In this document: piece after piece, positions 36,541-45,101 of the stretch
Layout of the letters: the number at the start of each line of letters is the position of its first letter
How positions within the stretch are numbered: the stretch's first letter is position 1
DNA from: Novisyntrophococcus fermenticellae
Lineage (GTDB): Bacteria; Bacillota; Clostridia; Lachnospirales; Lachnospiraceae
Assembly: GCF_018866245.1 (NCBI RefSeq)
Contig: NZ_CP076458.1
Span: 3,100,001-3,164,000, forward strand
Direction of reading: 5' to 3'
DNA length: 64,000 bases
Notes under the pieces: model-generated
Database searches by the model: none
Told to the model about the DNA's origin: nothing
Seen by the model: only the letters and a program-made list of their open reading frames with translations
Program-made: the position numbers and the translations under genes

Positions 36541-37818
36541 TTACTCTAGCAGATCTTTATATTTCGTATCCATATTCTTCAAAGTAGTTTCCATATCTGA
36601 ATTTCCTGTGAAATATCCCTGAATCTCCGGGCCAATCAGATCGCCGGAACCAGATGCAAGACGCAGGTAAACCCATTGTTTTGTGTTTCCGGAATTCATA
36701 TAGGACTGGTAATCTTTAAAGTACTGCTTATCGATTTGTGCTTCATATTCCATGGCCGGTAAAGTTCCCCCGACGGAATCAGCAGTATAGTGCATCCATC
36801 CCTTTTTATCTGTGTTATCGCTCAGATACTTTAAAACCTCCAGAGTTTCGTCCAAATGTTTTGAATTTTTATTAACTGCAACGCATATTCCCACGTCGAC
36901 ATCCAGCTTTGCATCTTCTGGATTATCTGATGAAGGTGTTCCAAACACACCTACATTTAGATCGGGATTAACACTATTAGCATTTAGTAATGACCATTCC
37001 CCACTCAAAATCATAGCTGCTTTCCCTGAAGCAAAGGCATTAAAACCGGAGGTTGAATCCGCATCCATATAATTCGAGCCGGAATTTTCTTTTACTAGAT
37101 CCATAAATCTGAACGCCTGCACCGAATTATCATTCTTAAACGAGCCTTTCCCTGCATTCATTTCATCAGTCCATTCTTTTTGATCACCAACTGCTGTACC
37201 CTGCAGCATACTGAACAGATGATTCAAGGTCCATGTTTCCTTATATTCTGCCGCAAAAGGAGTAATATTATTTGCTTTGAGTTTTTCACAAACAGCCTTC
37301 ATCTCGTCGTAAGTCTTAGGTATTTCAGTAATTCCTGCCTGCTTGAACAAATCTAGGTTGTAGAAAACTCCAAGCATCTGAACACACAGCGGGTATGCAT
37401 AAGCCTTTCCGTCAACTGTATATGCATCTTTTACAGACTCATAAATTTTTGAGTTGAAATCCTGATCGCTTAGATCAAGGATCCGTCCATTATCTGCAAA
37501 CTGCTGTACCTGTGAATATGGGTTCAAAAAGAACATATCTGGCAGGTCATCAGACGCAACCTTTGATCCCAGGTATTGCGCATAATCCCCCGTCTGCATC
37601 TCTACTTCAAAGTTAATCTTATCCTGCCTTTTGTTAAATTCCTCTGCACCTTCTTTGAATATTTCTGCTGCCCCAGACTGCCACGCAACCATTTTCACAG
37701 TTACCTTATTCCCACCAGCCTCCGCAGTGGATTCTTCTTTACCGGATGAACTTCCGCAACCAATAAGACTAAGTGCCATTACACCAGCCAGAAATGTACT
37801 GATTATCTTTTTCTTCAT
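36541..37818 (-). CDS. Extracellular sugar-binding lipoprotein (family 1)
   Basis: This 425-residue lipoprotein has the lipobox LSLIGC (Cys near 21) and a short Ser/Glu/Gly linker. The mature part has VKMVAWQSGAAEIFKEGAEE, ASDDLPDMFFLNPYSQVQ and the late FASGKAAMILSGEWSLLN, typical of family 1 binding proteins for sugars or oligosaccharides. It is the first gene of the second importer, with a palindromic operator-like site in its leader. Confidence 0.93.
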   Translation of the reverse strand: MKKKIISTFLAGVMALSLIGCGSSSGKEESTAEAGGNKVTVKMVAWQSGAAEIFKEGAEEFNKRQDKINFEVEMQTGDYAQYLGSKVASDDLPDMFFLNPYSQVQQFADNGRILDLSDQDFNSKIYESVKDAYTVDGKAYAYPLCVQMLGVFYNLDLFKQAGITEIPKTYDEMKAVCEKLKANNITPFAAEYKETWTLNHLFSMLQGTAVGDQKEWTDEMNAGKGSFKNDNSVQAFRFMDLVKENSGSNYMDADSTSGFNAFASGKAAMILSGEWSLLNANSVNPDLNVGVFGTPSSDNPEDAKLDVDVGICVAVNKNSKHLDETLEVLKYLSDNTDKKGWMHYTADSVGGTLPAMEYEAQIDKQYFKDYQSYMNSGNTKQWVYLRLASGSGDLIGPEIQGYFTGNSDMETTLKNMDTKYKDLLE

Positions 37819-37842
37819 AATACGTTCCTTCCTTTTCGTTTC

Positions 37843-37854
37843 GTAAGCGCTTAC
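37843..37854. promoter_or_regulatory. Palindromic operator, cre-like
   Basis: GTAAGCGCTTAC is a perfect 12-base palindrome 25 bases upstream of the binding-protein start. It matches the core of LacI/CcpA-type sites (TGWAANCGNTNWCA) except at the outer bases. A weak extended -10 (TGCTATCAT, 37869-37874 for the hexamer) lies just upstream on the minus strand, so a bound protein would block elongation. Confidence 0.6.
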
Positions 37855-37952
37855 CTTTGATAACCTTATGATAGCATATATCTCTTATATTAGTCAGATA
37901 GCATATTTTTACTTATGATACACAATATTTTACCTTAATAAAACGCAGTTTA

Positions 37953-38003
37953 AAAAACCACAATACCCGCCCGGACAATTGCATGATCTGCGTCCCACAA
38001 TTT
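37953..38003. repeat. Short repeat, copy 1 (CCCGGACAATTGC core)
   Basis: The segment shares CCACAAT, CCCGGACAATTGC and CTGCG in the same order and orientation with the terminator region at 38752-38801, on the other side of the lipoprotein gene. Unlike that copy, its outer arms are direct rather than inverted, so it cannot form the same hairpin. Confidence 0.5.
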
Positions 38004-38154
38004 AACTTACTTTCCGCCTCAACGTAAAATCCTGTATAACCATATTCATTGTACAATTTTTTACATTTTATTTAACTTACTATAATAATTCCACTGACTT
38101 TTTTTAACATCTTTATGTTACAATACACGACATAAGAGAAAAATATATTTTGAC

Positions 38155-38171
38155 CTGTAATTAAATTACAG
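38155..38171. promoter_or_regulatory. Operator-like palindrome before lipoprotein gene
   Basis: CTGTAATT-A-AATTACAG is a perfect 8+8 inverted repeat six bases before the AGGAGG of the lipoprotein gene. It may be a repressor site or a leader hairpin. No matching regulator is identifiable. Confidence 0.4.
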
Positions 38172-38189
38172 ATTTTAGGAGGATGCGTT

Positions 38190-38729
38190 ATGAGCAAAAG
38201 AAATTATCTAATTACCGTTACATCACTATTTTTATTTTCCAGCCTATGCACCGGATGCGGAAAATCAACCGATTCCGTAGCCTCCGGCAGTCATGTTGCA
38301 TCGTCTGTAAGTTCCAGTTTTGCTTCGTCTGGTAAATCAACTGGCTCATCTTCAGCCAGCAGTTCTCCATCTATATCTGCATCCTCAGAGGTCGTAGACT
38401 CTCCAAGTCCCGCCGCACCTACAGATACTGTTGAGAATATGCATGCGTCCGGTTATGTATTTAGCGCAGACGACAATATTATGTATCTGGATACGGAAAA
38501 TCCCGGACCCAGAAATTACCCACACGAAGGGGAAGACAGACAAATCGCATTCGACATTCGTAGTGCGGTCATCGATATCACATATGACCCCATTCTAAAT
38601 AGTGACCGTCTTCGAACTTCTCTCAGCGTAGAAGTAGATTATTATATCAAAGACGGAAAAAATATTGCAACCTATGTATCCGGTGATGGCGCAGAGGTAA
38701 ATCCAATAGCTTCGGAAGCTGAAAGGTAA
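38190..38729 (+). CDS. Serine-rich lipoprotein of unknown function
   Basis: This 179-residue protein has a signal peptide with lipobox SLCTGC (Cys near 24), then a low-complexity Ser/Ala/Gly/Pro linker to about residue 80, and a C-terminal domain of about 95 residues with YVFSADDNIMYLDTENPGP and DIRSAVIDITYDP. The linker suggests a domain held away from the membrane through the cell wall. I do not recognise the C-terminal domain. AGGAGG lies eight bases before the ATG. It is monocistronic, closed by the hairpin at 38752. Confidence 0.8.
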   Translation: MSKRNYLITVTSLFLFSSLCTGCGKSTDSVASGSHVASSVSSSFASSGKSTGSSSASSSPSISASSEVVDSPSPAAPTDTVENMHASGYVFSADDNIMYLDTENPGPRNYPHEGEDRQIAFDIRSAVIDITYDPILNSDRLRTSLSVEVDYYIKDGKNIATYVSGDGAEVNPIASEAER

Positions 38730-38751
38730 TCAATTATAGGAAGAAATTATG

Positions 38752-38801
38752 AAAAATCCACAATGCTCCCGGACAATTGCCCTGCGGAGATTGTGGATTT
38801 T
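38752..38801. terminator. Bidirectional terminator, copy 2 of CCCGGACAATTGC repeat
   Basis: AAAATCCACAAT and ATTGTGGATTTT form perfect 12-bp arms extended by CTCC/GGAG around the repeat core. It sits between the convergent lipoprotein and NADH oxidase genes and has T runs on both strands. Confidence 0.8.
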
Positions 38802-38826
38802 ATCATTATCTGAGTCGCTTCACTAT

Positions 38827-40161
38827 TTATTCTGCTGATAACGCTGCCATGGTAATATAGTTGTATGGCTGATTAAAGTGAGGAAGGAAGAAAATATCCA
38901 ATAATTTCAACTTTTCAATTGTAACCTGTTCCTGAATCGCCAATGAAAACATATGAATTGCCATCGAAACATCATAATCGGAGCACAGCTGTGCGCCCAA
39001 AACTATTCTCGTCTTCTTATCATACACAATTCTAATCTTAACTTTGTAATTTCCACTTTCAATAAAAAGTGCTTTCTGGTAATCTTCAAAGTCAGTTGCT
39101 GCTGCATCATATCCATTCCTGCGGGCTTTCGTAAGAGTCATACCCGTTGAAATCATGTGCAGTCCCCAGATACTGATTGCATTAGAACCCTGCACGCCAA
39201 CCGTCTCAAGATTCGTGCCACATGCATTATGAGCAGCTATAATACCTGAACGCACTGCATTGGTGGCCAATGCAATATAATTCACATCCTGAATAGCATT
39301 ATCATATACGGTTGCACAATCTCCAACTGCATATACATCCTTTACACTGGTTTCCTGAGAACGATTCACCAGGTATGCACCATTGCGGAACAATTCCAGG
39401 CGTTCTTTTCCGATTGCATTATTAGGGCGGAAACCGATTGCAAGAACAACCATATCTGTATCATACTCGCCTTTGTCGGTTATAACCTTTTTCACCTTCG
39501 TGTCACCGGTCAATTCCTTTACAGTTTCACCAAATGCCAGCTGCACACCATTCTCTTCTAATCTGGTCTTCATTTTGTCGGTGAATTCCGGGTCAAAATA
39601 TCCACTCAGGCAGGTATCGGCACAATCAATCACTGTTACTTCCCGTCCGTTGCGTTTAAATGCCTCCGCCAGTTCTACACCAATATACCCTGCACCAACT
39701 ACGGTCACATGTTTGATCGAATTATCTTTCAGCTTATCAATTACTTCCTGTGCATGCTGAAACAATTTTACAATCTGCACATTTTCCAACTGGATTCCCT
39801 CAATCTGCGGAATAATGGGAAGGGATCCAGTAGCCAGAATGAGTTTATCATATGGCTGTTCATACTTCTCCCCTGTTTTTGCTGTGGCATACACAATTTT
39901 ATGATCAAAATCCACATATTTGATTTCTGTTTCCATGTGAATTTTTGCACCCTTTTTCTCCAGAGTTTCTTTGTTCGAATAAAAAAGTCCATCTGAGGAA
40001 GAAATTTGATTGCCAATCCAAAGTGCCATTCCACAACCAAGGAAGCTAATGTTCGAGTTCTGATCGAATGCAGTTACTTCCCGGTCGGGATACTGATCTA
40101 AAATCGTATTCAGTGCTGCTGTTCCTGCATGATTTGCCCCAATGACCACAATTTTTTCCAT
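38827..40161 (-). CDS. FAD-dependent NADH oxidase / CoA-disulfide reductase family
   Basis: This 444-residue flavoprotein has the FAD-binding [17 protein letters not shown] at the N-terminus, the redox cysteine in [14 protein letters not shown] (about residue 43), an NAD-binding [17 protein letters not shown] (about 152-168) and the second FAD motif [12 protein letters not shown] (about 280). A single active cysteine in FLGCGM is characteristic of water-forming NADH oxidase (Nox-2) and related CoA-disulfide reductases. In an anaerobe it would remove oxygen and recycle NAD. A PNPOx-like C-terminal dimerisation domain is present. Confidence 0.9.
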   Translation of the reverse strand: MEKIVVIGANHAGTAALNTILDQYPDREVTAFDQNSNISFLGCGMALWIGNQISSSDGLFYSNKETLEKKGAKIHMETEIKYVDFDHKIVYATAKTGEKYEQPYDKLILATGSLPIIPQIEGIQLENVQIVKLFQHAQEVIDKLKDNSIKHVTVVGAGYIGVELAEAFKRNGREVTVIDCADTCLSGYFDPEFTDKMKTRLEENGVQLAFGETVKELTGDTKVKKVITDKGEYDTDMVVLAIGFRPNNAIGKERLELFRNGAYLVNRSQETSVKDVYAVGDCATVYDNAIQDVNYIALATNAVRSGIIAAHNACGTNLETVGVQGSNAISIWGLHMISTGMTLTKARRNGYDAAATDFEDYQKALFIESGNYKVKIRIVYDKKTRIVLGAQLCSDYDVSMAIHMFSLAIQEQVTIEKLKLLDIFFLPHFNQPYNYITMAALSAE

Positions 40162-40210
40162 TTAAAATACCTCCTAAGATTCTGTACCTTTTTAGTATTG
40201 ATTAATTTAT

Positions 40211-40239
40211 ATCTTACTACATATTTTTCCAAAATACAA
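40211..40239 (-). promoter_or_regulatory. Probable promoter of NADH oxidase gene
   Basis: On the minus strand TTGTAT (40234-40239), a 17-base spacer and TAAGAT (40211-40216), about 50 bases before the start. AGGAGG precedes the ATG. No Rex-type operator was recognised. Confidence 0.4.
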
Positions 40240-40417
40240 TGCTTATTCTATAAAAAAGAAAAGAAAGATACAATCAGCCATATAGTCCTCCTTCTAAAAA
40301 TACTATTTTACACAGCAAGATATTTTGTATGGGAAAAAGTCACATCGCGTTTTCTGTCATGTTCACTCCCCATAACACATATGCGTTAAAAAGCAGCCTT
40401 TCAGGGTTCAACACCCT

Positions 40418-41011
40418 TTAGTGAATAGGAATAGAATACACAGTCAGACCATGCTTCACACAATATAAGTACAGCTTACCACCCGGCATATGTGGTATGC
40501 GTACTGCTGCGCTTTGCTCCGGATACATACGGGTTAAAAAAACCATATCGCTTTTTACATATGCCGCAAACAATATATAGTGGTCCCTTGTCATCTCATG
40601 TTCAATCGTAATAAAGTAATCCACATCTATCACTTCTACGGTAATACTGGGAGTATTTTCATCTTGCTGCAAGACAAGCTGTTCCAGCTTTCTGCCACAG
40701 CAAAAGATGGAAGAACTTCCTGTGCTGACGAGTACATTTTTACACGATGGGCAAACGTAGAATCGGATTTTATTAATGTTCCCCGTGTCGGGTCGGTTAA
40801 GCGTAATTTCCCCTTCCATCATTTGTGCCATATCTGCCTCTAAAATCACCGACAAGTCTGCCCACAGGGAAACATCCGGACAGCCCAGACCACACTCCCA
40901 TTTGGATACCGTCTTATTACTGATATTAAGGGCCTGCGCAATATCCTGCTGCGTCAAGCCCTTTTCTCTGCGCAATCGCGCGATCAAGCGCCCAATCTTC
41001 ACACAATCCAT
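40418..41011 (-). CDS. XRE family regulator with metal-binding tail
   Basis: This 197-residue protein has an N-terminal helix-turn-helix (about 7-62; GLTQQDIAQALNISNKTVSK), then a rubredoxin/zinc-ribbon-like FYVCPSCKNVLVSTGSSS with a further Cys pair region FCCGRKLEQ, and a C-terminal beta domain with HEMTRDHYILFAAYVKSD and LYLYCVKHGLTVYS. The tail resembles desulfoferrodoxin-type domains, which bind iron, so redox or metal sensing is plausible. It has its own promoter and is not in an operon with neighbours. Confidence 0.82.
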   Translation of the reverse strand: MDCVKIGRLIARLRREKGLTQQDIAQALNISNKTVSKWECGLGCPDVSLWADLSVILEADMAQMMEGEITLNRPDTGNINKIRFYVCPSCKNVLVSTGSSSIFCCGRKLEQLVLQQDENTPSITVEVIDVDYFITIEHEMTRDHYILFAAYVKSDMVFLTRMYPEQSAAVRIPHMPGGKLYLYCVKHGLTVYSIPIH

Positions 41012-41110
41012 ATTGTGCCTCCTTAACCTTTAATCTTCTCATTTCAACCCTCATTGTAAAAGGTATACTGCAGGCTCTTTAACCCATACCCGTGAAATCC
41101 CTTTTCTTCT

Positions 41111-41138
41111 ATTATATATATTTTACGGAGATATTCAA
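41111..41138 (-). promoter_or_regulatory. Promoter of XRE regulator
   Basis: Minus strand TTGAAT (41133-41138), 16-base spacer, TATAAT (41111-41116), about 100 bases before the XRE start and just after the AAA-VWA gene. Confidence 0.5.
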
Positions 41139-41168
41139 TGGAGAAGTTCACGGAAGTGACGCCAGAGG

Positions 41169-43217
41169 CTACATATATCTCGCAATAATCTGAATCAGCC
41201 GGGCGGGAAGCTGTTTGAGATCCGTAATATCCAGTGTGTTTTCTTTTCCGTAAATATCACTGATTATTTCTTTATCCCGCCCTATAGCGGCGGCAAGAAA
41301 CAGAACCCCTTTACGGCGATATGCCTGCAAGGTTTTTTTCATATCTTCAACGGCCGATTCACCCGAATAGTCCGGCATGGCTTTGGGTTGTCCGTCACTA
41401 ATGCTGATGAACAGCTTTGTTTTCTGCGGAGCTGTTACGAGACGGTCTGCAATAATGCGGATTGCCATACCATCCCGGTTGTTGCTCCTGCCTTGAATGC
41501 TGAGTAAAGAATATTTTTCATCAGGATCTTTGCTGCCGGAATCCACATAGGAGTAAAGTGACATTTGCTCCATGCGTGAACGGTCGGCGGTATCACCATA
41601 AATTATTACAGGAATATTGCAGCCATTACAAAATTCATACAGGGCAATCGCAGCCTGCTTTGCCGCATCTATCCGGCCAAAGGCCGCCATAGATGCAGAT
41701 TCGTCTATGCGGAGTGCTACGGCAAGGGAAGGGTCTTCCTCCGGGGGGCGCTTTTTTGCAAAGTATCGAAAATCCTGCGCCGCAACACGATTTGCACGAA
41801 AGTTTGTACCATATAACTGTGCTGATGCAAATTCACTGGCAGTTTCATGCTCTAAAAGGGGCATTGTTTTCTGAATTAACTCCCGGATCACAGGCAGCAG
41901 TTCAGATGCTTGTTTCCGGTATTCAACCCTGTCTTCCGCCGTGACATCAGGACGGTGGACGATCAGTTTTACCTGCTGATGAATCGTTCCTTTTACACTT
42001 TCACGGGCTTCCTGATTGAGCCTCTTCCGGAATTCCTGTTTTTGCTGTTCCGTAAGATGCTCCGGCTTCATTTCATGGTAAAGGGGAACACCGTCCTCGC
42101 CGTTGTCACTACTTTGTGTTTTCTCTGTTGCGCTGTCAGAAGTCTGATTGGAATGTCCCTCACTATCCTGGGATTTACGCAGACGTACGGCATGCGCCTC
42201 TACCTGCGTTTCATCTTTACTTCCGAAAGATTGTCCATCTGCAGATATCTGTAATTCCATCACATCCGGGCTCCCGGCTTCCTGTCTAAGTATATGTGCC
42301 TGTTCTAACTCCTCCAGCTGTTCCAAAAATCCCTTTGCAGACAGAACCTGTTCTAAAATGGAGATTTCCTCCGAATCCGTCGTGATTTTATAAATCACCT
42401 TATGGTACATGGCTGCACGAAGCGACCTCCCACTTGCAACTGCATCAAGCCAAAACAGATAGGAACGCATACCCGCCACACCTTTTATGGCATTTGCTTT
42501 GGCTGTTTCGTCCAGTGTTCGAATGATATCCGCCAAAAGAGCCAATATTGTTTTATTCGAATATCCTGTTTTAGCGCTGGCTCTTACCATCATAACCTCT
42601 TTTGGCGGTAAATCCATTTTTTCAGTATGTTGCATTCTATCCCGCAGAGCCTCATTTAACGACCGGCACCCATTGTATCCCCTGTTGGTTGTAATCACAG
42701 CAATAAAATCCGGATGTCGATGAACGATGCGGGTAGGAAGGTTGATACTGCCGTCCGGCTCTAACGCAGAGTTCAGCGCCATCAGCACTGCAGCGTCCCG
42801 TATTACCGTAGGTTCCTGTATTTCCAACAGCCACCCGTTTTCATAAGCACGGACAATTTCAGAGGGATAGAACTGATAACTTATCTCTGCTGCACTATGA
42901 CCATTCTCCGGCAAAACCGGCAAAATAGAGCCAAGAATATCGGATTTATCCATGTCTGCAAAACAGGTGACTTTTGTATAGGGCAGCCCAAAATCAGCCG
43001 AAAGTGCCTTTGCAAGCTGCGTCTTTCCCGAGCCTGCATCACCTTCCAACAAAATATTTGTGATTTTCATCTCCTTACTATGCCAATTTCGTTTGATTTC
43101 GGCACAAATTCGATGTTCTGCCTCACTTTCGATGTGTGACAGCGGTTTCTTCCAAACAAGTTTCTTTTCAACTTCCGTCAGTTGCCTGTGCGGAGACAGA
43201 AGCATTTGCTTCTCCAT
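41169..43217 (-). CDS. MoxR-type AAA+ ATPase fused to VWA domain
   Basis: This 682-residue protein has an N-terminal AAA+ domain: Walker A GDAGSGKT (59-66), a Walker B-like GWLLEIQE near 130 and sensor-1 VITTNRGYNG near 180. A charged linker of about 100 residues (rich in Gln, Ser, Glu) follows. The C-terminal VWA domain has the metal site DESAS near 505 and TKLFISISDGQP near 605, resembling CobT. In most systems (MoxR-VWA, CbbQ-CbbO, NorQ-NorD, CobS-CobT) the two activities are on separate proteins; here they are fused. I take the ATG at 43217; a TTG at 43226 is possible. It ends a three-gene operon. Confidence 0.85.
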   Translation of the reverse strand: MEKQMLLSPHRQLTEVEKKLVWKKPLSHIESEAEHRICAEIKRNWHSKEMKITNILLEGDAGSGKTQLAKALSADFGLPYTKVTCFADMDKSDILGSILPVLPENGHSAAEISYQFYPSEIVRAYENGWLLEIQEPTVIRDAAVLMALNSALEPDGSINLPTRIVHRHPDFIAVITTNRGYNGCRSLNEALRDRMQHTEKMDLPPKEVMMVRASAKTGYSNKTILALLADIIRTLDETAKANAIKGVAGMRSYLFWLDAVASGRSLRAAMYHKVIYKITTDSEEISILEQVLSAKGFLEQLEELEQAHILRQEAGSPDVMELQISADGQSFGSKDETQVEAHAVRLRKSQDSEGHSNQTSDSATEKTQSSDNGEDGVPLYHEMKPEHLTEQQKQEFRKRLNQEARESVKGTIHQQVKLIVHRPDVTAEDRVEYRKQASELLPVIRELIQKTMPLLEHETASEFASAQLYGTNFRANRVAAQDFRYFAKKRPPEEDPSLAVALRIDESASMAAFGRIDAAKQAAIALYEFCNGCNIPVIIYGDTADRSRMEQMSLYSYVDSGSKDPDEKYSLLSIQGRSNNRDGMAIRIIADRLVTAPQKTKLFISISDGQPKAMPDYSGESAVEDMKKTLQAYRRKGVLFLAAAIGRDKEIISDIYGKENTLDITDLKQLPARLIQIIARYM

Positions 43218-43219
43218 TT

Positions 43220-43684
43220 TTAACAATACTCCATTTCTTCTAAAATTCGTGTGAGTACACGCAGGCGCTCCCCGTTTATTTCTCCCAAATCATTAAGTGC
43301 CTGTGAGAATGCACGAATGTCTTCATTGATATTTGGATTTTCAGTGCAGACACCCACGGACATTACATCCCCCTGTATGCCGACACGCTCCACAGCAGGA
43401 TGTTCAGGATCATACAATAGCGGAAGCCGGTAAGCTTCCCGAAAGTATAAAAGCACGCGGCTTAGAAAAATCATTAAGTCAAATACCTGATGGATCGGCA
43501 GTTCCGTGTCCATTTCCAATTGACCACTGGTATTTTCCTTCCAGATTTGAGCGGCAATCTGCATCTTTTTATTTTTTTCTAACACTGGGGCTCCCAAAGT
43601 TAATTTCTTTATATCTGACTGATACGCATTCCTGCCATCTATACGGTCGTAGCCGTCTGCGGTCATTACAATTTTTTCATTCAT
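43220..43684 (-). CDS. Conserved hypothetical protein in AAA-VWA operon
   Basis: This 154-residue protein starts at ATG 43684, which overlaps the stop of the preceding gene (ATGA). It has no signal peptide or membrane helix. The N-terminal GYDRIDGRNAYQSDIKKLTL and the middle HQVFDLMIFLSRVLLYFREA look structured. A possible match to DUF6530 comes from memory and is unverified. The AAA-VWA gene begins two bases after its stop, so it is probably the substrate or adaptor of that ATPase. Confidence 0.75.
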   Translation of the reverse strand: MNEKIVMTADGYDRIDGRNAYQSDIKKLTLGAPVLEKNKKMQIAAQIWKENTSGQLEMDTELPIHQVFDLMIFLSRVLLYFREAYRLPLLYDPEHPAVERVGIQGDVMSVGVCTENPNINEDIRAFSQALNDLGEINGERLRVLTRILEEMEYC

Positions 43685-44025
43685 CGCCAAATTCTCCTTG
43701 CGTTATTACTTGTTTCTAAACACTGTATCAGCAGCTTCTCTAATTCCTCGCTATGGTCGGCTTTAGGATCCTCGTATTTCAAAACCTGCATCACAGACAA
43801 TTCAAAAGCATCTTCACCATACTGATTCCAAAGCTCCTGCAGTCTTTTATTCGGATGCCCATTTGCATTCAATTTAAATCGGTTGCTGTTAAAACCGGCC
43901 TTTGTATCATTGGAACCCCCTAAAAAGGTTTCTTCCGTTGTAAGACTGCGAAAACAAATAATACCCATTTCAGGTCTTCTGTTTTGATACTCCTCAATAA
44001 GCTCTTTTTTTCTTTTTCTATCCAT
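43681..44025 (-). CDS. GIY-YIG nuclease-like small protein
   Basis: This 114-residue protein has a charged N-terminal helix (RKRKKELIEEYQNRRP), then MGIICFRSLTTEETFLGGSND, where GII and FLG sit where GIY and YIG would be, followed by NRFKLNANGHPNKRLQELWN and GEDAFELSVMQVLKYED. This is the pattern of short stand-alone GIY-YIG-like proteins of Firmicutes, in which some catalytic residues are replaced. It may bind rather than cut nucleic acid. It is the first gene of the AAA-VWA operon. Confidence 0.65.
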   Translation of the reverse strand: MDRKRKKELIEEYQNRRPEMGIICFRSLTTEETFLGGSNDTKAGFNSNRFKLNANGHPNKRLQELWNQYGEDAFELSVMQVLKYEDPKADHSEELEKLLIQCLETSNNARRIWR

Positions 44026-44117
44026 ATCAATTCACCTCAAGGTTATTCTAACTCCTGGGCGCTTTATAAACAATCCACGCTCCGTAGACATCGCCCTTCA
44101 TTTATAGTAAAACGTAT

Positions 44118-44154
44118 AGACGGGAGCTTCTTTGATGAATAGAAGCTCCCGTCT
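44118..44154 (-). terminator. Hairpin after SGNH hydrolase gene
   Basis: AGACGGGAGCTTC and GAAGCTCCCGTCT form a perfect 13-bp stem with an 11-base loop, one base past the hydrolase stop. The T run is weak, so termination efficiency is uncertain. Confidence 0.65.
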
Positions 44155-44155
44155 T

Positions 44156-44722
44156 TCATAGGGAAGTACGCATTAAATCTGTATATATTGTATCCCAAAT
44201 ATACTTTGCAGCAAAATCAGAACCAGCTTCCGATGCATGTGCACCGTCTTCATAATATAGCTCCAGGTTCGGCCAGCTTTTCATATATGACCACCAGTTT
44301 TCGCCCACAGGCGCAAGCAATGCCCCAAATTCTTCCGCAATCTGCTTATGCGCATCAATCATTCTCTGTTGATTATATTCCTCATCTTTTTTCGCCCATG
44401 TCATATAAACAACTGTTTTGCTTCCGGCCTCCCGAATCCACGCATTTAATTTTCGAACCGCATCAAAAAATACATCTTCCGGACCAAACGGATGCGAATG
44501 CTCCTGCAGAACCACATAATCATAATGCCCATAGACGATATTAAAGCGGACATCCGGCTCGTCCAAATGCTGTGCCAGAAACCAGCCTCCATGTGCGATC
44601 ATCGTTACTTCACAATCATACCCACATTCTCTGGCTCTGACAGCCACCATCCCGGGCATATCATTAAAATATGTATGACTGTTACCTATAAATAAAATTC
44701 TCAGTTTTTTGTTCTTTGTCAA
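44156..44722 (-). CDS. SGNH/GDSL hydrolase family protein
   Basis: This 188-residue protein begins MTKNKKLRILFIGNSHTYFN, with the block I GNSHT (serine nucleophile), EHSHPFG loop, and the terminal block YYEDGAHASEAGSDFAA containing DGAH (catalytic Asp and His). I prefer the TTG at 44722, because GAGG lies nine bases upstream and the product then starts like other family members; a GTG at 44737 has no ribosome site and lies in the remnant of another gene. No signal peptide. The substrate is unknown. It is not related closely to the hydrolase at 27291. Confidence 0.82.
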   Translation of the reverse strand: MTKNKKLRILFIGNSHTYFNDMPGMVAVRARECGYDCEVTMIAHGGWFLAQHLDEPDVRFNIVYGHYDYVVLQEHSHPFGPEDVFFDAVRKLNAWIREAGSKTVVYMTWAKKDEEYNQQRMIDAHKQIAEEFGALLAPVGENWWSYMKSWPNLELYYEDGAHASEAGSDFAAKYIWDTIYTDLMRTSL

Positions 44723-44848
44723 AATTGTGAGCCTCACTTTCCAGATTAGGAATTCTATGGGATGTTTCCAACACCCCGCTTACTGCAAAGCAATATCCTT
44801 TGCAATTTCTTGTGGAAACTTAAATCCGCCAAGCATTTTCCCCTCCAT
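44723..44848 (-). pseudogene. Remnant of an XRE antitoxin-like gene
   Basis: From ATG 44848 the frame reads MEGKMLGGFKFPQEIAKDIA, then LQ and a stop at 44780. FKFPQEIAxDIA is the typical start of small XRE proteins of HipB type, which normally continue with the helix-turn-helix. In another frame the following bases read SHRIPNLESEAHN, like the C-terminal part of such proteins. The core appears deleted. The family link is from memory. Confidence 0.4.
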
Positions 44849-44992
44849 AAAGGCTATATTTTATCCCATATTCCAGTATTACATCCATAGTATTAATATA
44901 TTATCCTTTTATCATACTACACAATCCAATATTTAGCCATAAAGTAGTAATTATAAATTAATAAAGTATTTATCTCTGCCTTTCTTAATTTC

Positions 44993-45101
44993 TTAAGAAT
45001 TCCCTTCCGTACAATTCGCAGCATCAATAGCGATTACAAGCATCATCCCCAGCAATTCATCTGCCGGATTATGCCCCTTATGCAAATGCAAATATACAGA
45101 A
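44993..45101 (-). pseudogene. Short orphan coding fragment
   Basis: Within the 250-base gap a minus-strand frame running out of the MgtC 3' end reads HLHKGHNPADELLGMMLVIA and then IDAANCTEGNS before a stop at 44993-44995. It has no start signal of its own and looks like the C-terminus of a lost gene. I do not recognise the family. The rest of 44849-44992 is AT-rich with nothing identifiable. Confidence 0.2.
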
